Shown here in pieces: positions 1 to 8,943 of a DNA stretch of 24,229 nucleotides. Position numbers and translations under genes: made by a program. The stretch is from Xanthobacteraceae bacterium (GTDB lineage: Bacteria > Pseudomonadota > Alphaproteobacteria > Rhizobiales > Xanthobacteraceae). The DNA lies in contig JASHRR010000234.1 in the NCBI GenBank assembly GCA_030037185.1, positions 1-24,229 of the forward strand. The letters run 5' to 3'. Each line of letters starts with the position of its first letter. The first letter of the stretch is position 1. The notes beneath the pieces were generated by a model. The model searched no databases. It saw only the letters and a list, made by a program, of their open reading frames with translations, and was not told where the DNA came from.

Positions 1-1
1 C

Positions 2-877
2 GCCGCGCTACTGGCCTACGCTTACGCGCTCACCCCGCTGTTTGCGCCTTCGTTGCGCGGCGGCATGCCCGACCAAGAGCGCAAGCTCGTCGCGCAAACT
101 ATACCGCGCAGTGACGCTCTTGCGCGTCGCGCCACGACACTCGATCCAACATCCCCGGAGGCTTTCGTGGCCCTCGGATATGCCAACATGGTTCAGCGGC
201 ACATGCTCGCGGCCGAGGAGGCGTTCAAGCAGGCGCTCGCGCTCAACCCGAACCAAGCAGATGGATTGCACGGCTTGAGTCAACTCATCGCGGCACTGGG
301 ACGTATCAAGGAAGCGCTGGCGATGCGCGAGCATCTGCAAGAGGGCGAGCCGTTCATCACCAATTACACGGCCGATACCGCCGAAATCCACTGGCTCGAC
401 GGCGCGACCGACAAAGCCGTCACGATGCTCCAGCCGTTCCGCCCCGGACGCACCCTGGAACTTGCGTTGGTCGAGGCCTCGGCCGGGCGCTACCGCCAAG
501 CCGCCGCGGCGATCCGTGAAATGCCGGCCTCGAACTATCCGGCCGGCATGACGGAGGCTGCGGCAAAGATTCTGGAGTCGGCGCCCGCGCAGGCTGCTGC
601 TCCGGACACTCTGCCGCGGATTGGCAATCTGAGTTTCGCCTACCTGCACGTGGGAGCGCCGGAGCGCGTGCTCGAATTCTATGAGGATGAGATTCGTGCC
701 GGCTATTTCCAGCCGATCTCCACCACCTGGTTCTGGCATCCGACCTATGCGCAGGTGCGCAAGACGGCGCGCTTCAAGAACGTGGTGCGCGATCTGGGGC
801 TGGTCGAATATTGGGCGGCGCGGGGCTGGCCGCCGCAGTGCCGTCCGACGCAAGCGAATGACTTTGCCTGCGAATGA
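2..877 (+). CDS. TPR-repeat protein, C-terminal part (5' end outside window)
   Basis: The frame is open from base 2 to a TGA at 875-877, so the start lies upstream of the window. The first residues (AALLAYAYALTPLF) are hydrophobic and could be the end of a membrane segment. They are followed by helical pairs with TPR character, clearest around 'EAFVALGYANMVQRH' and 'AAEEAFKQALALNPNQ'. The C-terminus has the block 'TWFWHPTYAQVRKTARF' followed by 'GLVEYWAARGWPPQCRP'. From memory, that block closes many rhizobial TPR proteins, often with an N-terminal winged-helix or adenylate-cyclase domain. Which output domain this one has cannot be seen. It converges on glnD with an 80-base gap. Confidence 0.75.
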   Translation, partial: AALLAYAYALTPLFAPSLRGGMPDQERKLVAQTIPRSDALARRATTLDPTSPEAFVALGYANMVQRHMLAAEEAFKQALALNPNQADGLHGLSQLIAALGRIKEALAMREHLQEGEPFITNYTADTAEIHWLDGATDKAVTMLQPFRPGRTLELALVEASAGRYRQAAAAIREMPASNYPAGMTEAAAKILESAPAQAAAPDTLPRIGNLSFAYLHVGAPERVLEFYEDEIRAGYFQPISTTWFWHPTYAQVRKTARFKNVVRDLGLVEYWAARGWPPQCRPTQANDFACE

Positions 878-957
878 CGGGTGGCCGGGCGGTTGCGGCA
901 AGCTGCGCCCGCGTTTCGCGGCGCCCCATCCGGGCTGCAGGCATCGGCCGGCGCCCT

Positions 958-3744
958 TTACAGCCCGGCCGCGATTCTCTCCCTGTTCTCCGGCGCCGCG
1001 AACAGGGAGATCAGGGCGCGCTTGATGGCCGCGGTGCGAGTGGGCGAGGAGATCTTCGCGCCCATGAGATCGGTGACATAGAACACGTCGACGGCGCGTT
1101 CGCCAAAAGTCGCCACATGCGCCGAAGCGATGTTGAGATTGAGCTTCGACAATGTGGCGGTGAGCTCATAGAGAAGCCCCGGCCGGTCCAAGCCGCTGAT
1201 CTCGACCACCGTATAGCGATTCGACCAGTGGTTATTGATGATCACCTCCGGCTCGATCGCAAATGCTCCGATGCGGCCTTTGAGCGAGGCCCGCTGGGCT
1301 GCCACGTCGGGCAACCGCAACTCCCCGCGCAGCGCCTTTTCAATGGCTGCGGCGATGCGGTCTGCGCGACGCTCCTCGTCCTCGTCGTGCTCGAATTCGC
1401 GCCTGATCGCAATGGTGTCAAGCGCCAATCCGTCGGTGGTCGTGTAGATCTGGGCGTCCACGATATTGGCGCCCGCGCTTGCGCAGGCGCCGGCGAGGTA
1501 CGACAACAGCCATGGATGGTCGGGCGCAAGCACGGTGAGTTCGGTGACGCCGCGCGCGGCGTCGAAATCCACATCGGTGGCCAGCGAACGGCCGTCGCGC
1601 TCGGCCGTACGCACGAACTGCGCGTGCGCGACCCTGCGCGGCAGCTCCACCTTGAGCCAGTAGGCCGGATAGAGGCGGGCGATGTAACGCTCGACTTCTT
1701 CTCGTGGCCAGTCGGACAACTCCGCGCGAAATTCGGCCTGCGCCATGGCGACCCGCCTCGCCCGATCGACTTCCGAGAAGCCGCCCGTGAGTGCGGGTTC
1801 GGTCTCGTAATAGAGCGCGCGGAGCAACTGCGCTTTCCAGCCGTTCCACACCCCAGGCCCGACCGCGCGGATGTCGGCGGTGGTCAGGATGGTGAGCAGC
1901 TTCATGCGTTCAAGCGACTGCACGATCGCAGCGAAATTCTCGATCGTCTTTCGATCCGAGAGGTCGCGCGACTGGGCGACCGTCGACATGACGAGGTGGT
2001 TCTCGACCAACCAAGCGATCGTCTCGGTCGCGGCCGGCGAACAGCCAAGCCGCGGACAAAAATGCCGGGCGATGCGGGCGCCGACGATCGAGTGGTCTTC
2101 GACCCGGCCCTTGGCGATGTCGTGCAGGAACAGGGCGATATGGAGCACCTCGCGATTGTCCGGCTGGATCGTGCGTATCAGGTCGTTGGCAAGTCCGTAT
2201 TCCGGATTGCTGCCGGTTTCGATCTCGGCGAGCGCGCCGATGCACCGCAAGAGGTGTTCGTCGACCGTATAGTGATGATACATGTTGAACTGCATCATCG
2301 ACACCACCTGGCCGAATTCGGGCACGAAACGGCCTAGTACGCCGGCCTCGTTCATGCGCCGCAGCACGATTTCGGCATTGTTTCTGGCGGTGAGAATTTC
2401 GCGAAACAGCTCGTTCGCCTGCCGGTTCTCGCGCAGCGGCTTGTCGATGAGCTTGAGCGACCGCGTCGCCCGATGCAGCGCTTCAGGGTGGAAGGCGAGG
2501 GCGTGACGCTGAGCGAGGCGGAAGATGCGGATGAGGTTGACCGGGTCGCGCGCGAACACGTCCGGATCTGCGATGTTGATGCGATTGTTGTCGATTATGA
2601 AATCGGGGCATTCGCGCAGGACCCGCCGGCCGCGCGGTCTCAATCGCGCCACTACGCGGTTGAGCATGGGAGCGGATTTGGCCTGTCGGCTCTCCAGCGC
2701 CGCGCAAAGGATTGCCGTGAGATCGCCGACATCCTTTGCCACCAAAAAGTAGTGCTTCATGAACCGCTCGACGTCGCGCATCCCGGCGCGGTCGACGTAG
2801 CCGAGCCGCCTCGCGATGCTGCGCTGGATGTCGAACGACAGCCGCTCCTCGGCGCGGCCGGCCACAAAGTGCATGTTGCACCGCACGGCCCACAGGAAGT
2901 CCTCACAGCGCCGGAACAGGCGGTATTCGGCACGGTTGAAGACGCCCTGCGCAATAAGATCCTCAGGGTTGCGCACCCGATAGACGTACTTGGCAATCCA
3001 GAACAGCGTGTGCAGGTCGCGCAGCCCGCCTTTGCCGTCTTTGACGTTAGGCTCGACCAGGTAGCGCGACTGGCCGCTGCGGCGATGACGCTCCTCGCGC
3101 TCGGCAAGCTTGGCGGCGACGAATGCGGCGGCGCTGCCTTGCACCACTTCTCTGTCGAACCGCGTGACCAGCTCGTCGAACAGGGCGCGGTCGCCGAGCA
3201 GAAACCGCGCTTCCAGGATGGCGGTGCGGATCGTCATGTCTGCCTGTGCCAGGCGTATGCAGTCGTCAACGAGCCGTGTCGCGTGACCGACTTTGAGCCC
3301 CATGTCCCACAGACAGTAGAGGATGGCCTCAGCGATCTGCTCGCCCCAGGCGGTCTGCTTTGAGGGGAGCAGAAACAAAAGATCGATGTCCGAGCCTGGC
3401 GCCATCAGGCCGCGCCCGTAGCCGCCGGTCGCCACGATCGCCATCCGTTCGTTCTCTGATGGGCTGCGGGGCGGATAAAGGCGTGTCGAGGCGAAGGCGA
3501 AGATCACCCCGATGAGGTCATCCTGCAGCCGACACAGCTGCGCCGCGCAGCGGCCGCCTTGACGTTTCTTCAGCAACAGCGCCTCGGCTTTCGCAGAACT
3601 TTCTGCGAGCACGGCCTTGAGACGTTGAGCGATAGCGGTCCTTTTCTCGCCCTGGATGGAATTTGCGAGCTCATCGACCTCAGCGATGACCGCGTCCGCG
3701 GCGAACAGGGCGTACGGTTCATGCGGAGGAGGAGCGAGGGTCAT
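958..3744 (-). CDS. glnD: GlnD, bifunctional [protein-PII] uridylyltransferase / uridylyl-removing enzyme
   Basis: GlnD senses glutamine and uridylylates or deuridylylates PII proteins (GlnB/GlnK), controlling nitrogen assimilation from the cytoplasm. At 928 aa it has the usual rhizobial length. The nucleotidyltransferase signature GGYGRGLMAPGSDIDLLFLL is at about residues 107-126, with the two catalytic Asp residues in SDID. The conserved PNVKDGKGGLRDLHTLFW block is at about 232-249. The HD domain carries YHHYTVDEH (489-497) and HDIAKG (541-546), the uridylyl-removing site. Two C-terminal ACT domains, one starting near 'TVLAPDHPWLL' and one near 'EISGLDRPGLLYEL', bind glutamine. The ATG at 3744 is preceded by only a weak Shine-Dalgarno. 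No murJ/mviN gene follows downstream, which I recall as common in other rhizobia; the next gene is convergent. Confidence 0.97.
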   Translation of the reverse strand: MTLAPPPHEPYALFAADAVIAEVDELANSIQGEKRTAIAQRLKAVLAESSAKAEALLLKKRQGGRCAAQLCRLQDDLIGVIFAFASTRLYPPRSPSENERMAIVATGGYGRGLMAPGSDIDLLFLLPSKQTAWGEQIAEAILYCLWDMGLKVGHATRLVDDCIRLAQADMTIRTAILEARFLLGDRALFDELVTRFDREVVQGSAAAFVAAKLAEREERHRRSGQSRYLVEPNVKDGKGGLRDLHTLFWIAKYVYRVRNPEDLIAQGVFNRAEYRLFRRCEDFLWAVRCNMHFVAGRAEERLSFDIQRSIARRLGYVDRAGMRDVERFMKHYFLVAKDVGDLTAILCAALESRQAKSAPMLNRVVARLRPRGRRVLRECPDFIIDNNRINIADPDVFARDPVNLIRIFRLAQRHALAFHPEALHRATRSLKLIDKPLRENRQANELFREILTARNNAEIVLRRMNEAGVLGRFVPEFGQVVSMMQFNMYHHYTVDEHLLRCIGALAEIETGSNPEYGLANDLIRTIQPDNREVLHIALFLHDIAKGRVEDHSIVGARIARHFCPRLGCSPAATETIAWLVENHLVMSTVAQSRDLSDRKTIENFAAIVQSLERMKLLTILTTADIRAVGPGVWNGWKAQLLRALYYETEPALTGGFSEVDRARRVAMAQAEFRAELSDWPREEVERYIARLYPAYWLKVELPRRVAHAQFVRTAERDGRSLATDVDFDAARGVTELTVLAPDHPWLLSYLAGACASAGANIVDAQIYTTTDGLALDTIAIRREFEHDEDEERRADRIAAAIEKALRGELRLPDVAAQRASLKGRIGAFAIEPEVIINNHWSNRYTVVEISGLDRPGLLYELTATLSKLNLNIASAHVATFGERAVDVFYVTDLMGAKISSPTRTAAIKRALISLFAAPENRERIAAGL

Positions 3745-4657
3745 GCTTTATCGATACCCGAAGCGTCGCGGCGTGTCACGGCTTGCCGTCCTTTCATGGC
3801 GGCTATGTTACAACAGTTGAAACAGAAAAACCGTCTGACGCGCGGTCCGGCGAATGCGGCCAGACGACGGGCGTCAAGCGGCGTGAGTTGACGCCATGCT
3901 AATGCCGTGCTGAGGCTGCTGTTCATCATCGCGGCGTGACTGGTGGATGAGCTATCGATGGCTGTCGAAATCCTCAGGTGGATGGCGGATGCTTGCGGCC
4001 GCATGTTGCAAAACACCCGCGTAGTAAAGGCGCCCGTCGACCGGCCGGCAGACAGTGAGGCAATCGGCTCTGCGACCATCAAGCCTGGCGAGAGGCGTTG
4101 CGGCAGAGCATTCGTCTGTGCCGATTTCTGATTATTCCTCAACCGTGATCCCTGTTTTCTTGCCCGTGGAACTCCCCTGAAGGAATTGCGCTTGGCCAGA
4201 AGCGTAATCAACCGATCTCATCGGTGAAACGCAGCGTCCGGCGATGCTAAAACATGTGCGTTGTCCTCAATGGGAGTGTGCGGGTTCTTGACACAGTGAC
4301 GCGGCAGAGAGACAGTCACACGGTCGGCGTGTCTTCGAGTGCTGCGATCTTCCATCTTGACGGCCACGGCAGACCTTCATGCGGGGGCTGGAAGCAGGAT
4401 GGTCGATTGGCTTGCGCGCGTCGGCCGGATCGGTGAGTCGATGCTCTCAGTATTACAGTGTAACCGGCGGCGCCGTCCGATTTGTCAAGACCAGCCTTTT
4501 CATTGAGCCCGCCCAGCTAGCGGCTGCCGATCGAGCAGCAGAAACCTCGCAAACCCAAACGGCCGGTGGTCCAAAACGGTGAGGAGGTGCGTGGCCGAGG
4601 CTCTGTCGGTGACGAATCGGGGACCAACGAGAGACAAACGGCCGGACGGCTTGTCAG
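3745..4657. other. 0.9 kb gap upstream of glnD, no convincing gene
   Basis: No frame here shows a recognisable protein. A minus frame at 3741-4211 would overlap the glnD start by ATGA, but its product is Ser/Arg-rich with no family resemblance. A 62-codon plus frame (3943-4131) has tolerable composition (MDELSMAVEILRWMADACGR...) but no clear ribosome site. A perfect 6-bp inverted repeat (ACCGAT, 3-base loop, ATCGGT) lies at 4211-4225. The glnD promoter should lie in the right-hand part of 3745-3900, but I cannot fix its -35/-10. The gap looks like decayed sequence. Confidence 0.5.
4453..4488 (-). promoter_or_regulatory. Orphan promoter/operator-like site
   Basis: On the minus strand a perfect TTGACA (4488-4483) is followed 19 bases later by TTACACTGTAA (4463-4453), a 5-bp inverted repeat around one central base. 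The palindrome overlaps where a -10 box would sit. TTACA-n-TGTAA operators are typical of TetR-family repressors, often next to efflux genes. Neither a regulator nor a pump gene follows; downstream on this strand there is only the non-coding gap before glnD. The spacer is longer than the ideal 17, so promoter activity is uncertain. Confidence 0.3.
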
Positions 4658-5587
4658 CTATTGTAAAACCTTGATTTGTGGCGGATCCCACGGATACCGG
4701 CGCCGCGCATGGGGCGGCCGCGGCCGTAGCTGGTCAAGAGGGAGATGCCGTGAACCGGGTGCCAGTTGATGGACCCGCGCGTAGAGCTCCGAGGTAAGTT
4801 CTTGCCGGTCGGCCCTCGATGCGAGTTCGGCGAAAGGCACGACGGCGCCCACGTGCACCTGGACGGTCGCGCCGACAAAGTTTCGCAGCTCGGAGACTAT
4901 CAGCGCCAACCGGATCGTCACGCTATAGCGGCTCACAAGATGAAAGAGCGGGCTGTTCTGCCCTTCGAAATAGACCGGAAGCACCGCCGCCTTCGCTTGC
5001 TGGATCAGCCGGGCGGTGAAGGTCTTCCACGGCAGTTCCTCCGCCTTGCCGGCGGGATTATCCGCCGTAGCAACCCCGCCCCCCGGGAACACGACGATCG
5101 TGATGCCCTCCCGCAACAGGCGCCGCGCTGCGTCGCGGGATTCGACGTTGGTCCTGATCGCCTCCCGGCTGCCGGAGAAATCGATTGGAAGCGCCAAATG
5201 GCGGATCTCCGGAACCTTCAGCAGGTCGCTGTGGGCGAGAATGCGGCAGGGACGACCGAGCTGTTCGGCGATCGCCAGTATCCCGATACCATCACCGATG
5301 CCGAACGGGTGATTGGCGACGATCACCAGCGGCATTTCCGCTGGCACGGCGATCGGCCAAGGAGCCGGATCGGGGTTGCCGCCATTGATCTCGAGCGTGG
5401 TTCCGATCATGCCGAGAAGTTGGTTCATCATGCGCGGGTTTTTGCCCGCCACCTCGGTGCGCCAGGCACGATAGATCGGCAGCAACCGGCGCCTCCCCGA
5501 GAGGTCCTCGATCGCGTGCATCGCCCAGCGTCTCCACCAGGGGTCGTGCGGCGACGCGTAGGAGAGAATCTCAGATTCCATCATCAT
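4658..5587 (-). CDS. Lysophospholipid acyltransferase family protein (PlsC-like / hemolysin-like)
   Basis: Probable membrane-associated acyltransferase that moves a fatty acyl group to a lysophospholipid or ornithine-lipid type acceptor. Numbered from the chosen start, it has the block NHPFGIGDG (N92, H93, D99), matching the H-x5-D variant (NHPxGxxDG) of the hemolysin/OlsB-like acyltransferase branch. FPGGGVATA (167-175) is the acyl-acceptor block, followed by 'AAVLPVYFEGQNSPLFHLVSRY' split over the next block. I chose the ATG at 5587 (MMMESEILSYASP...) because the 29 residues available upstream (from 5674) are basic and do not look like this family. That gives 309 aa. It lies between mutS and glnD on the same strand, with 149 bases to the mutS stop. 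Substrate is not determinable. Confidence 0.82.
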   Translation of the reverse strand: MMMESEILSYASPHDPWWRRWAMHAIEDLSGRRRLLPIYRAWRTEVAGKNPRMMNQLLGMIGTTLEINGGNPDPAPWPIAVPAEMPLVIVANHPFGIGDGIGILAIAEQLGRPCRILAHSDLLKVPEIRHLALPIDFSGSREAIRTNVESRDAARRLLREGITIVVFPGGGVATADNPAGKAEELPWKTFTARLIQQAKAAVLPVYFEGQNSPLFHLVSRYSVTIRLALIVSELRNFVGATVQVHVGAVVPFAELASRADRQELTSELYARVHQLAPGSRHLPLDQLRPRPPHARRRYPWDPPQIKVLQ

Positions 5588-5736
5588 TCTATGTCTGCTT
5601 CTACCATGCCCGAGCGAGTGAAGCTCGACCAAATTACAGGTTCGAAAGCGCCCCTGTTTCATCTTCGTTTTCACGTTGCTCCATCTTCGTTTTTCACGAT
5701 GTGCTGCGGCCCCTTGAGCTTGCCTGAAGCGAGCAA

Positions 5737-8535
5737 CTACGGTGGCTTCGCAGCCAAGAGCTTGAGGGCGTAGAGTGCCTCGAGGGCTTCGCGCGGCGAC
5801 ATCTCGTCGGGATGCAAGTCGGCGAGCGCCTTGACGATCGCGTCAGCGGTCGGATTGCTTGGCGGCGGCGGTCGCGCCACAGCCGAAAAAAGCGGCAGCT
5901 CGTCGATCCGACCAGACGGCGACATGCGATCCTGGGCTTCAAGCTCGGCCAGCACCTGCTTTGCCCGCTCGATCACGGCGGCCGGAAGGCCGGCGAGCTT
6001 GGCGACCTGTATGCCGTAAGAGCGGTCGGCTGCACCCGGCACCACCTCATGCAGGAATACCACGTCACCATGCCATTCCTTCACCCGTACGGTCGCGTTG
6101 AAGAGCCGTTTCAGCCTGCTGGCGAGCGCCGTCAGCTCGTGAAAATGGGTGGCGAACAACGCGCGGCACCGATTGGTCTCATGCAGGTGTTCGATCGCCG
6201 CCCAGGCGATCGACAGACCGTCGAAGGTAGCGGTCCCGCGTCCGATCTCGTCGAGGATCACGAGCGAGCGCTCGCCCGCCTGATTGAGGATTGCAGCGGT
6301 CTCCACCATTTCTACCATGAAGGTCGAACGTCCGCGGGCCAGATCGTCTGCGGCGCCGACGCGCGAAAACAGGCGGTCAACGATGCCGATGCGCGCCTGC
6401 GCCGCCGGCACGAAGCTCCCCATCTGGGCGAGCACGACAATGAGCGCATTCTGGCGCAGGTAGGTCGACTTGCCCGCCATGTTGGGGCCGGTGACGAGAT
6501 AAATGCGCCCGGCTTTCGCGCCCCCCGTCCCATCGTCCCCTTTCGCGCCCCCGCCTTCGGCGGAGGGAACGGCGGGCGGAACAAGATAGGGATAGGGAGG
6601 GGGCGGCGACAGGTCGCAATCATTCGCCACGAACGGCCCGTGCGCGAGCGCCTGCTCCACCACCGGATGCCGTCCGCCGGAGACGACAAAGTCGTGGCTG
6701 GCGTCGATCTCGGGCCGCACGTAGCCGCGCTCGAGGGCAAGGGTCGCCAGCGCCGCCGCAACGTCGATAGAGGCAAGCGCCTCGGCCGCCGCCTTGATGT
6801 CTTCAGCAGCCGCCACAGCCTGCCCAGCAAGGCGATCGAATATTTCGAGTTCCATTCCGAGCACGCGGTCTGCGGCACTGACAATCCTGGCTTGAAGGTC
6901 GCCGAGTTCGGCCGTGGTGAAACGAATCTGGCCAGCGAGGGTCTGCCGGTGAATGAATGTGGCGTTCCACGGCGCGCCAATCAACTTGTCGCCATTGGCA
7001 GCCGTCACCTCGACGAAATAGCCAAGCACGTTGTTATGGCGGATTTTCAGCGTCCTGATCTGGGTCTCGTCGGCATAGCGCGCCTGCAGTGCCGCGACCA
7101 CTCGTCGCGATTCGTCGCGCAGCGAGCGTGTCGCATCGAGCATCTCGTCGTAATGCGCGCCGATAAATCCGCCCTCGCGCCGCGACAGCGGCAGGTCGTG
7201 GCCAAGTGCGGCGGAAAGCTCGGCGGCGATGGCCGGATCGGGCCGTCGCAACGAGAAGGTGGCATCGGCGATCTCGGCGACCTGCGGCGCGGCCGCGAGG
7301 CGTTGCGACAGCTCGGCGGCGGCATGCAGGCCGTCGCGGATCGCGGCGAGATCGCGCGGCCCGCCGCGACCGACCACCAGCCGGGCCATGGCGCGGGCGA
7401 GATCGGGCGCCGCCGCGAGCCGCGAGCGAACGTCTGCGCGCAAATCGACTTCGCTCACCAATAGCCCGACCGCATCGAGGCGCCGGTTGATCGCAGCCGG
7501 GTCGGTGAGCGGCGCTGCGAGCCGTTGCGCGAGCAGTCGGGCGCCCGCCACCGTGACGGTTCGATCGATCGCGGCGATCAGCGAACCGCGGCGCTCGCCG
7601 CTGTGGGCGCGCATCAGCTCAAGGTTGGCGCGCGTCGCCGCATCGATGGCAAGTGTTGCCCCGGCGGGTTCGCTGGCCGGAGGCGAGAGCGGCGGACGCT
7701 TGCCGAGCTGCGTGCGCTCCACATAGGTGACACAGGCGGCGGCAGCCGTGAGTTCGAGCCGAGACAGTGCCCCGAACACGTCCGCGGTCGCCACCGCAAA
7801 ATAGGTCGCAAGACGGCGCTCCGCGCTTGCCCCGTCGAACATATCGCGGGTCAGCGGCGTCACGGCCGGCAGCGAGCGCCACAGTGGCTTAAGATCGGCA
7901 TCATCGTAGAGCGCATCCGCCACGATGATCTCGCCGGGTTCCAGCCGAGCGATCTCGGCCGGCAGGCCGTTGCGGTCGCATCTGCAGATGCGGAATTCGC
8001 CGGTCGAAATGTCGAGATAGGCGAGCGCGAAAACGCTGTGCGCATCGTTGGCGCCCCGTTTCGCGCGCGCAACGGCGACGAGATAGTTGTTGCGCTTGGC
8101 GTCGAGAAGGGAATCCTCCGTCAGGGTTCCGGCCGTGACCAGGCGGATGACGTCACGCTGGACTACGCTCTTTCCGCCGCGTTTCTTCGCCTCCGCCGGA
8201 TCCTCGATCTGCTCGCAAACTGCCACGCGATGGCCCTGCGCGATGAGACGATGCAGATACTCATCGGCGCGGTGCACCGGCACCCCGCACATCGGAATAT
8301 CCCGCCCGCGGTGCTTGCCGCGCTTGGTCAATACTATGCCGAGCGCGCGGCTTGCCACTTCGGCGTCCTCGAAGAACAATTCGTAGAAATCGCCCATCCG
8401 ATAGAACAGGAGGTAACCCGGATGGGCGGCCTTGATCTCGACGTACTGCTCCATCAGGGGCGTGACGCGCTGCTCGTCGCCCGGCGGCGATACGGGGCTG
8501 ACGTCAGGGGGAGCACGGGACGGAGCGGCATCCAT
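5737..8535 (-). CDS. mutS: MutS, DNA mismatch repair ATPase
   Basis: MutS recognises base mismatches and small loops and starts methyl-independent or MutL-directed repair. The mismatch-contacting Phe-x-Glu is F50-Y51-E52 in [11 protein letters not shown]. Walker [10 protein letters not shown] is near residue 681, and Walker B is in [17 protein letters not shown] near 760. The helix-turn-helix '[18 protein letters not shown]' follows. Near the C-terminus DELPLF resembles a beta-clamp-binding motif. At 932 aa it is longer than E. coli MutS (853 aa). Part of the excess is a Pro/Gly/Ala-rich insertion of about 28 residues between NDCDLSPP and [11 protein letters not shown]. An internal Met (residue 28, [13 protein letters not shown]) could be an alternative start; the first 27 residues are low-complexity. 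No strong Shine-Dalgarno is visible at either. Confidence 0.97.
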   Translation of the reverse strand: MDAAPSRAPPDVSPVSPPGDEQRVTPLMEQYVEIKAAHPGYLLFYRMGDFYELFFEDAEVASRALGIVLTKRGKHRGRDIPMCGVPVHRADEYLHRLIAQGHRVAVCEQIEDPAEAKKRGGKSVVQRDVIRLVTAGTLTEDSLLDAKRNNYLVAVARAKRGANDAHSVFALAYLDISTGEFRICRCDRNGLPAEIARLEPGEIIVADALYDDADLKPLWRSLPAVTPLTRDMFDGASAERRLATYFAVATADVFGALSRLELTAAAACVTYVERTQLGKRPPLSPPASEPAGATLAIDAATRANLELMRAHSGERRGSLIAAIDRTVTVAGARLLAQRLAAPLTDPAAINRRLDAVGLLVSEVDLRADVRSRLAAAPDLARAMARLVVGRGGPRDLAAIRDGLHAAAELSQRLAAAPQVAEIADATFSLRRPDPAIAAELSAALGHDLPLSRREGGFIGAHYDEMLDATRSLRDESRRVVAALQARYADETQIRTLKIRHNNVLGYFVEVTAANGDKLIGAPWNATFIHRQTLAGQIRFTTAELGDLQARIVSAADRVLGMELEIFDRLAGQAVAAAEDIKAAAEALASIDVAAALATLALERGYVRPEIDASHDFVVSGGRHPVVEQALAHGPFVANDCDLSPPPPYPYLVPPAVPSAEGGGAKGDDGTGGAKAGRIYLVTGPNMAGKSTYLRQNALIVVLAQMGSFVPAAQARIGIVDRLFSRVGAADDLARGRSTFMVEMVETAAILNQAGERSLVILDEIGRGTATFDGLSIAWAAIEHLHETNRCRALFATHFHELTALASRLKRLFNATVRVKEWHGDVVFLHEVVPGAADRSYGIQVAKLAGLPAAVIERAKQVLAELEAQDRMSPSGRIDELPLFSAVARPPPPSNPTADAIVKALADLHPDEMSPREALEALYALKLLAAKPP
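6508..6606 (-). repeat. In-frame GC-rich palindromic/duplicated insertion inside mutS
   Basis: This stretch encodes [19 protein letters not shown] and [13 protein letters not shown], absent from the usual MutS junction between 'NDxxLSP' and the strand before Walker A. At DNA level it has a perfect 5-bp hairpin (CCGCC-TTC-GGCGG) near 6551-6563, with further C/G pairing outside. It also has a direct repeat CTTTCGCGCCCCC at 6513-6525 and 6540-6552, exactly 27 bases (9 codons) apart. The total length keeps the reading frame. It resembles an intergenic-type palindromic element or a slippage product captured in a tolerant surface loop. Confidence 0.55.
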
Positions 8536-8943
8536 GGCGCGACGCTAGCGCATTTTTGGGGTGGCGTGTGAAGCGGCCTACGGCGGAATCTGGGGATTGC
8601 GAGAAAGCACAAAGTTCGGACCACACGACGTGCGTGGCGCTGGTCCGCGTCGTCTGCGCCAATAAGGGGCTGCTGCCCAAGCTTGGGTCTGCCTTATCGC
8701 GTCCGCCTCGTTGTCGCCATCAGCGATTGCCTGCGGAACCTCGGCGGATGTCATGTTCTCCCTCACAACCCGGCGCAAACCGCAGAGCCTAAACAAATGT
8801 TCGCATGCGTTGTGTCCTCTAGACCGACCCTGGTCGAGGTCGCCTTGCTGATCTACCTCGGGGTCTTGGCGTCGATCCTGCGTCCTGGTCCGGCGGCTAC
8901 CGTGTCGGTGCCAGCCGAGACCAGCGAATCGAAGCGCGGGCAA
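8536..8943. other. Intergenic region between mutS and amidohydrolase gene; imperfect palindrome
   Basis: No gene is supported. The mutS promoter must lie in its left part. The notable element is an imperfect 36-base palindrome at 8662-8697: arms ATAAGG and CCTTAT flank a perfect 12-base core CCCAAGCTTGGG (8676-8687). Because the amidohydrolase gene ends at 8944 on the same strand, this could act in transcript ending or processing, but no T-run follows. A 57-codon minus frame from ATG near 8755, with a GAGGGAG ribosome site (MTSAEVPQAIADGDNEADAI...), exists but is unrecognised and turns Arg/Pro-rich. Confidence 0.4.

Noticed and set aside
918..957. GGCGCC repeats as a shared terminator between the TPR gene and glnD
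   Set aside because: The two 6-base palindromes are 24 bases apart and no T-run follows on either strand.
874..2337. Long plus-strand frames opposite glnD (also 2473-3363)
   Set aside because: Antisense shadows in GC-rich DNA; every GlnD motif is on the minus strand.
3741..4211. 156-codon minus frame overlapping the glnD start by ATGA
   Set aside because: Composition is Ser/Arg/Thr-rich with no recognisable motif or ribosome site; the overlap alone is not enough.
5812..7464. Long plus-strand open frame (550 codons) opposite mutS
   Set aside because: It is the antisense shadow of the well-supported mutS gene; its product is Arg/His-rich with no family character. The same applies to plus 7525-8571.
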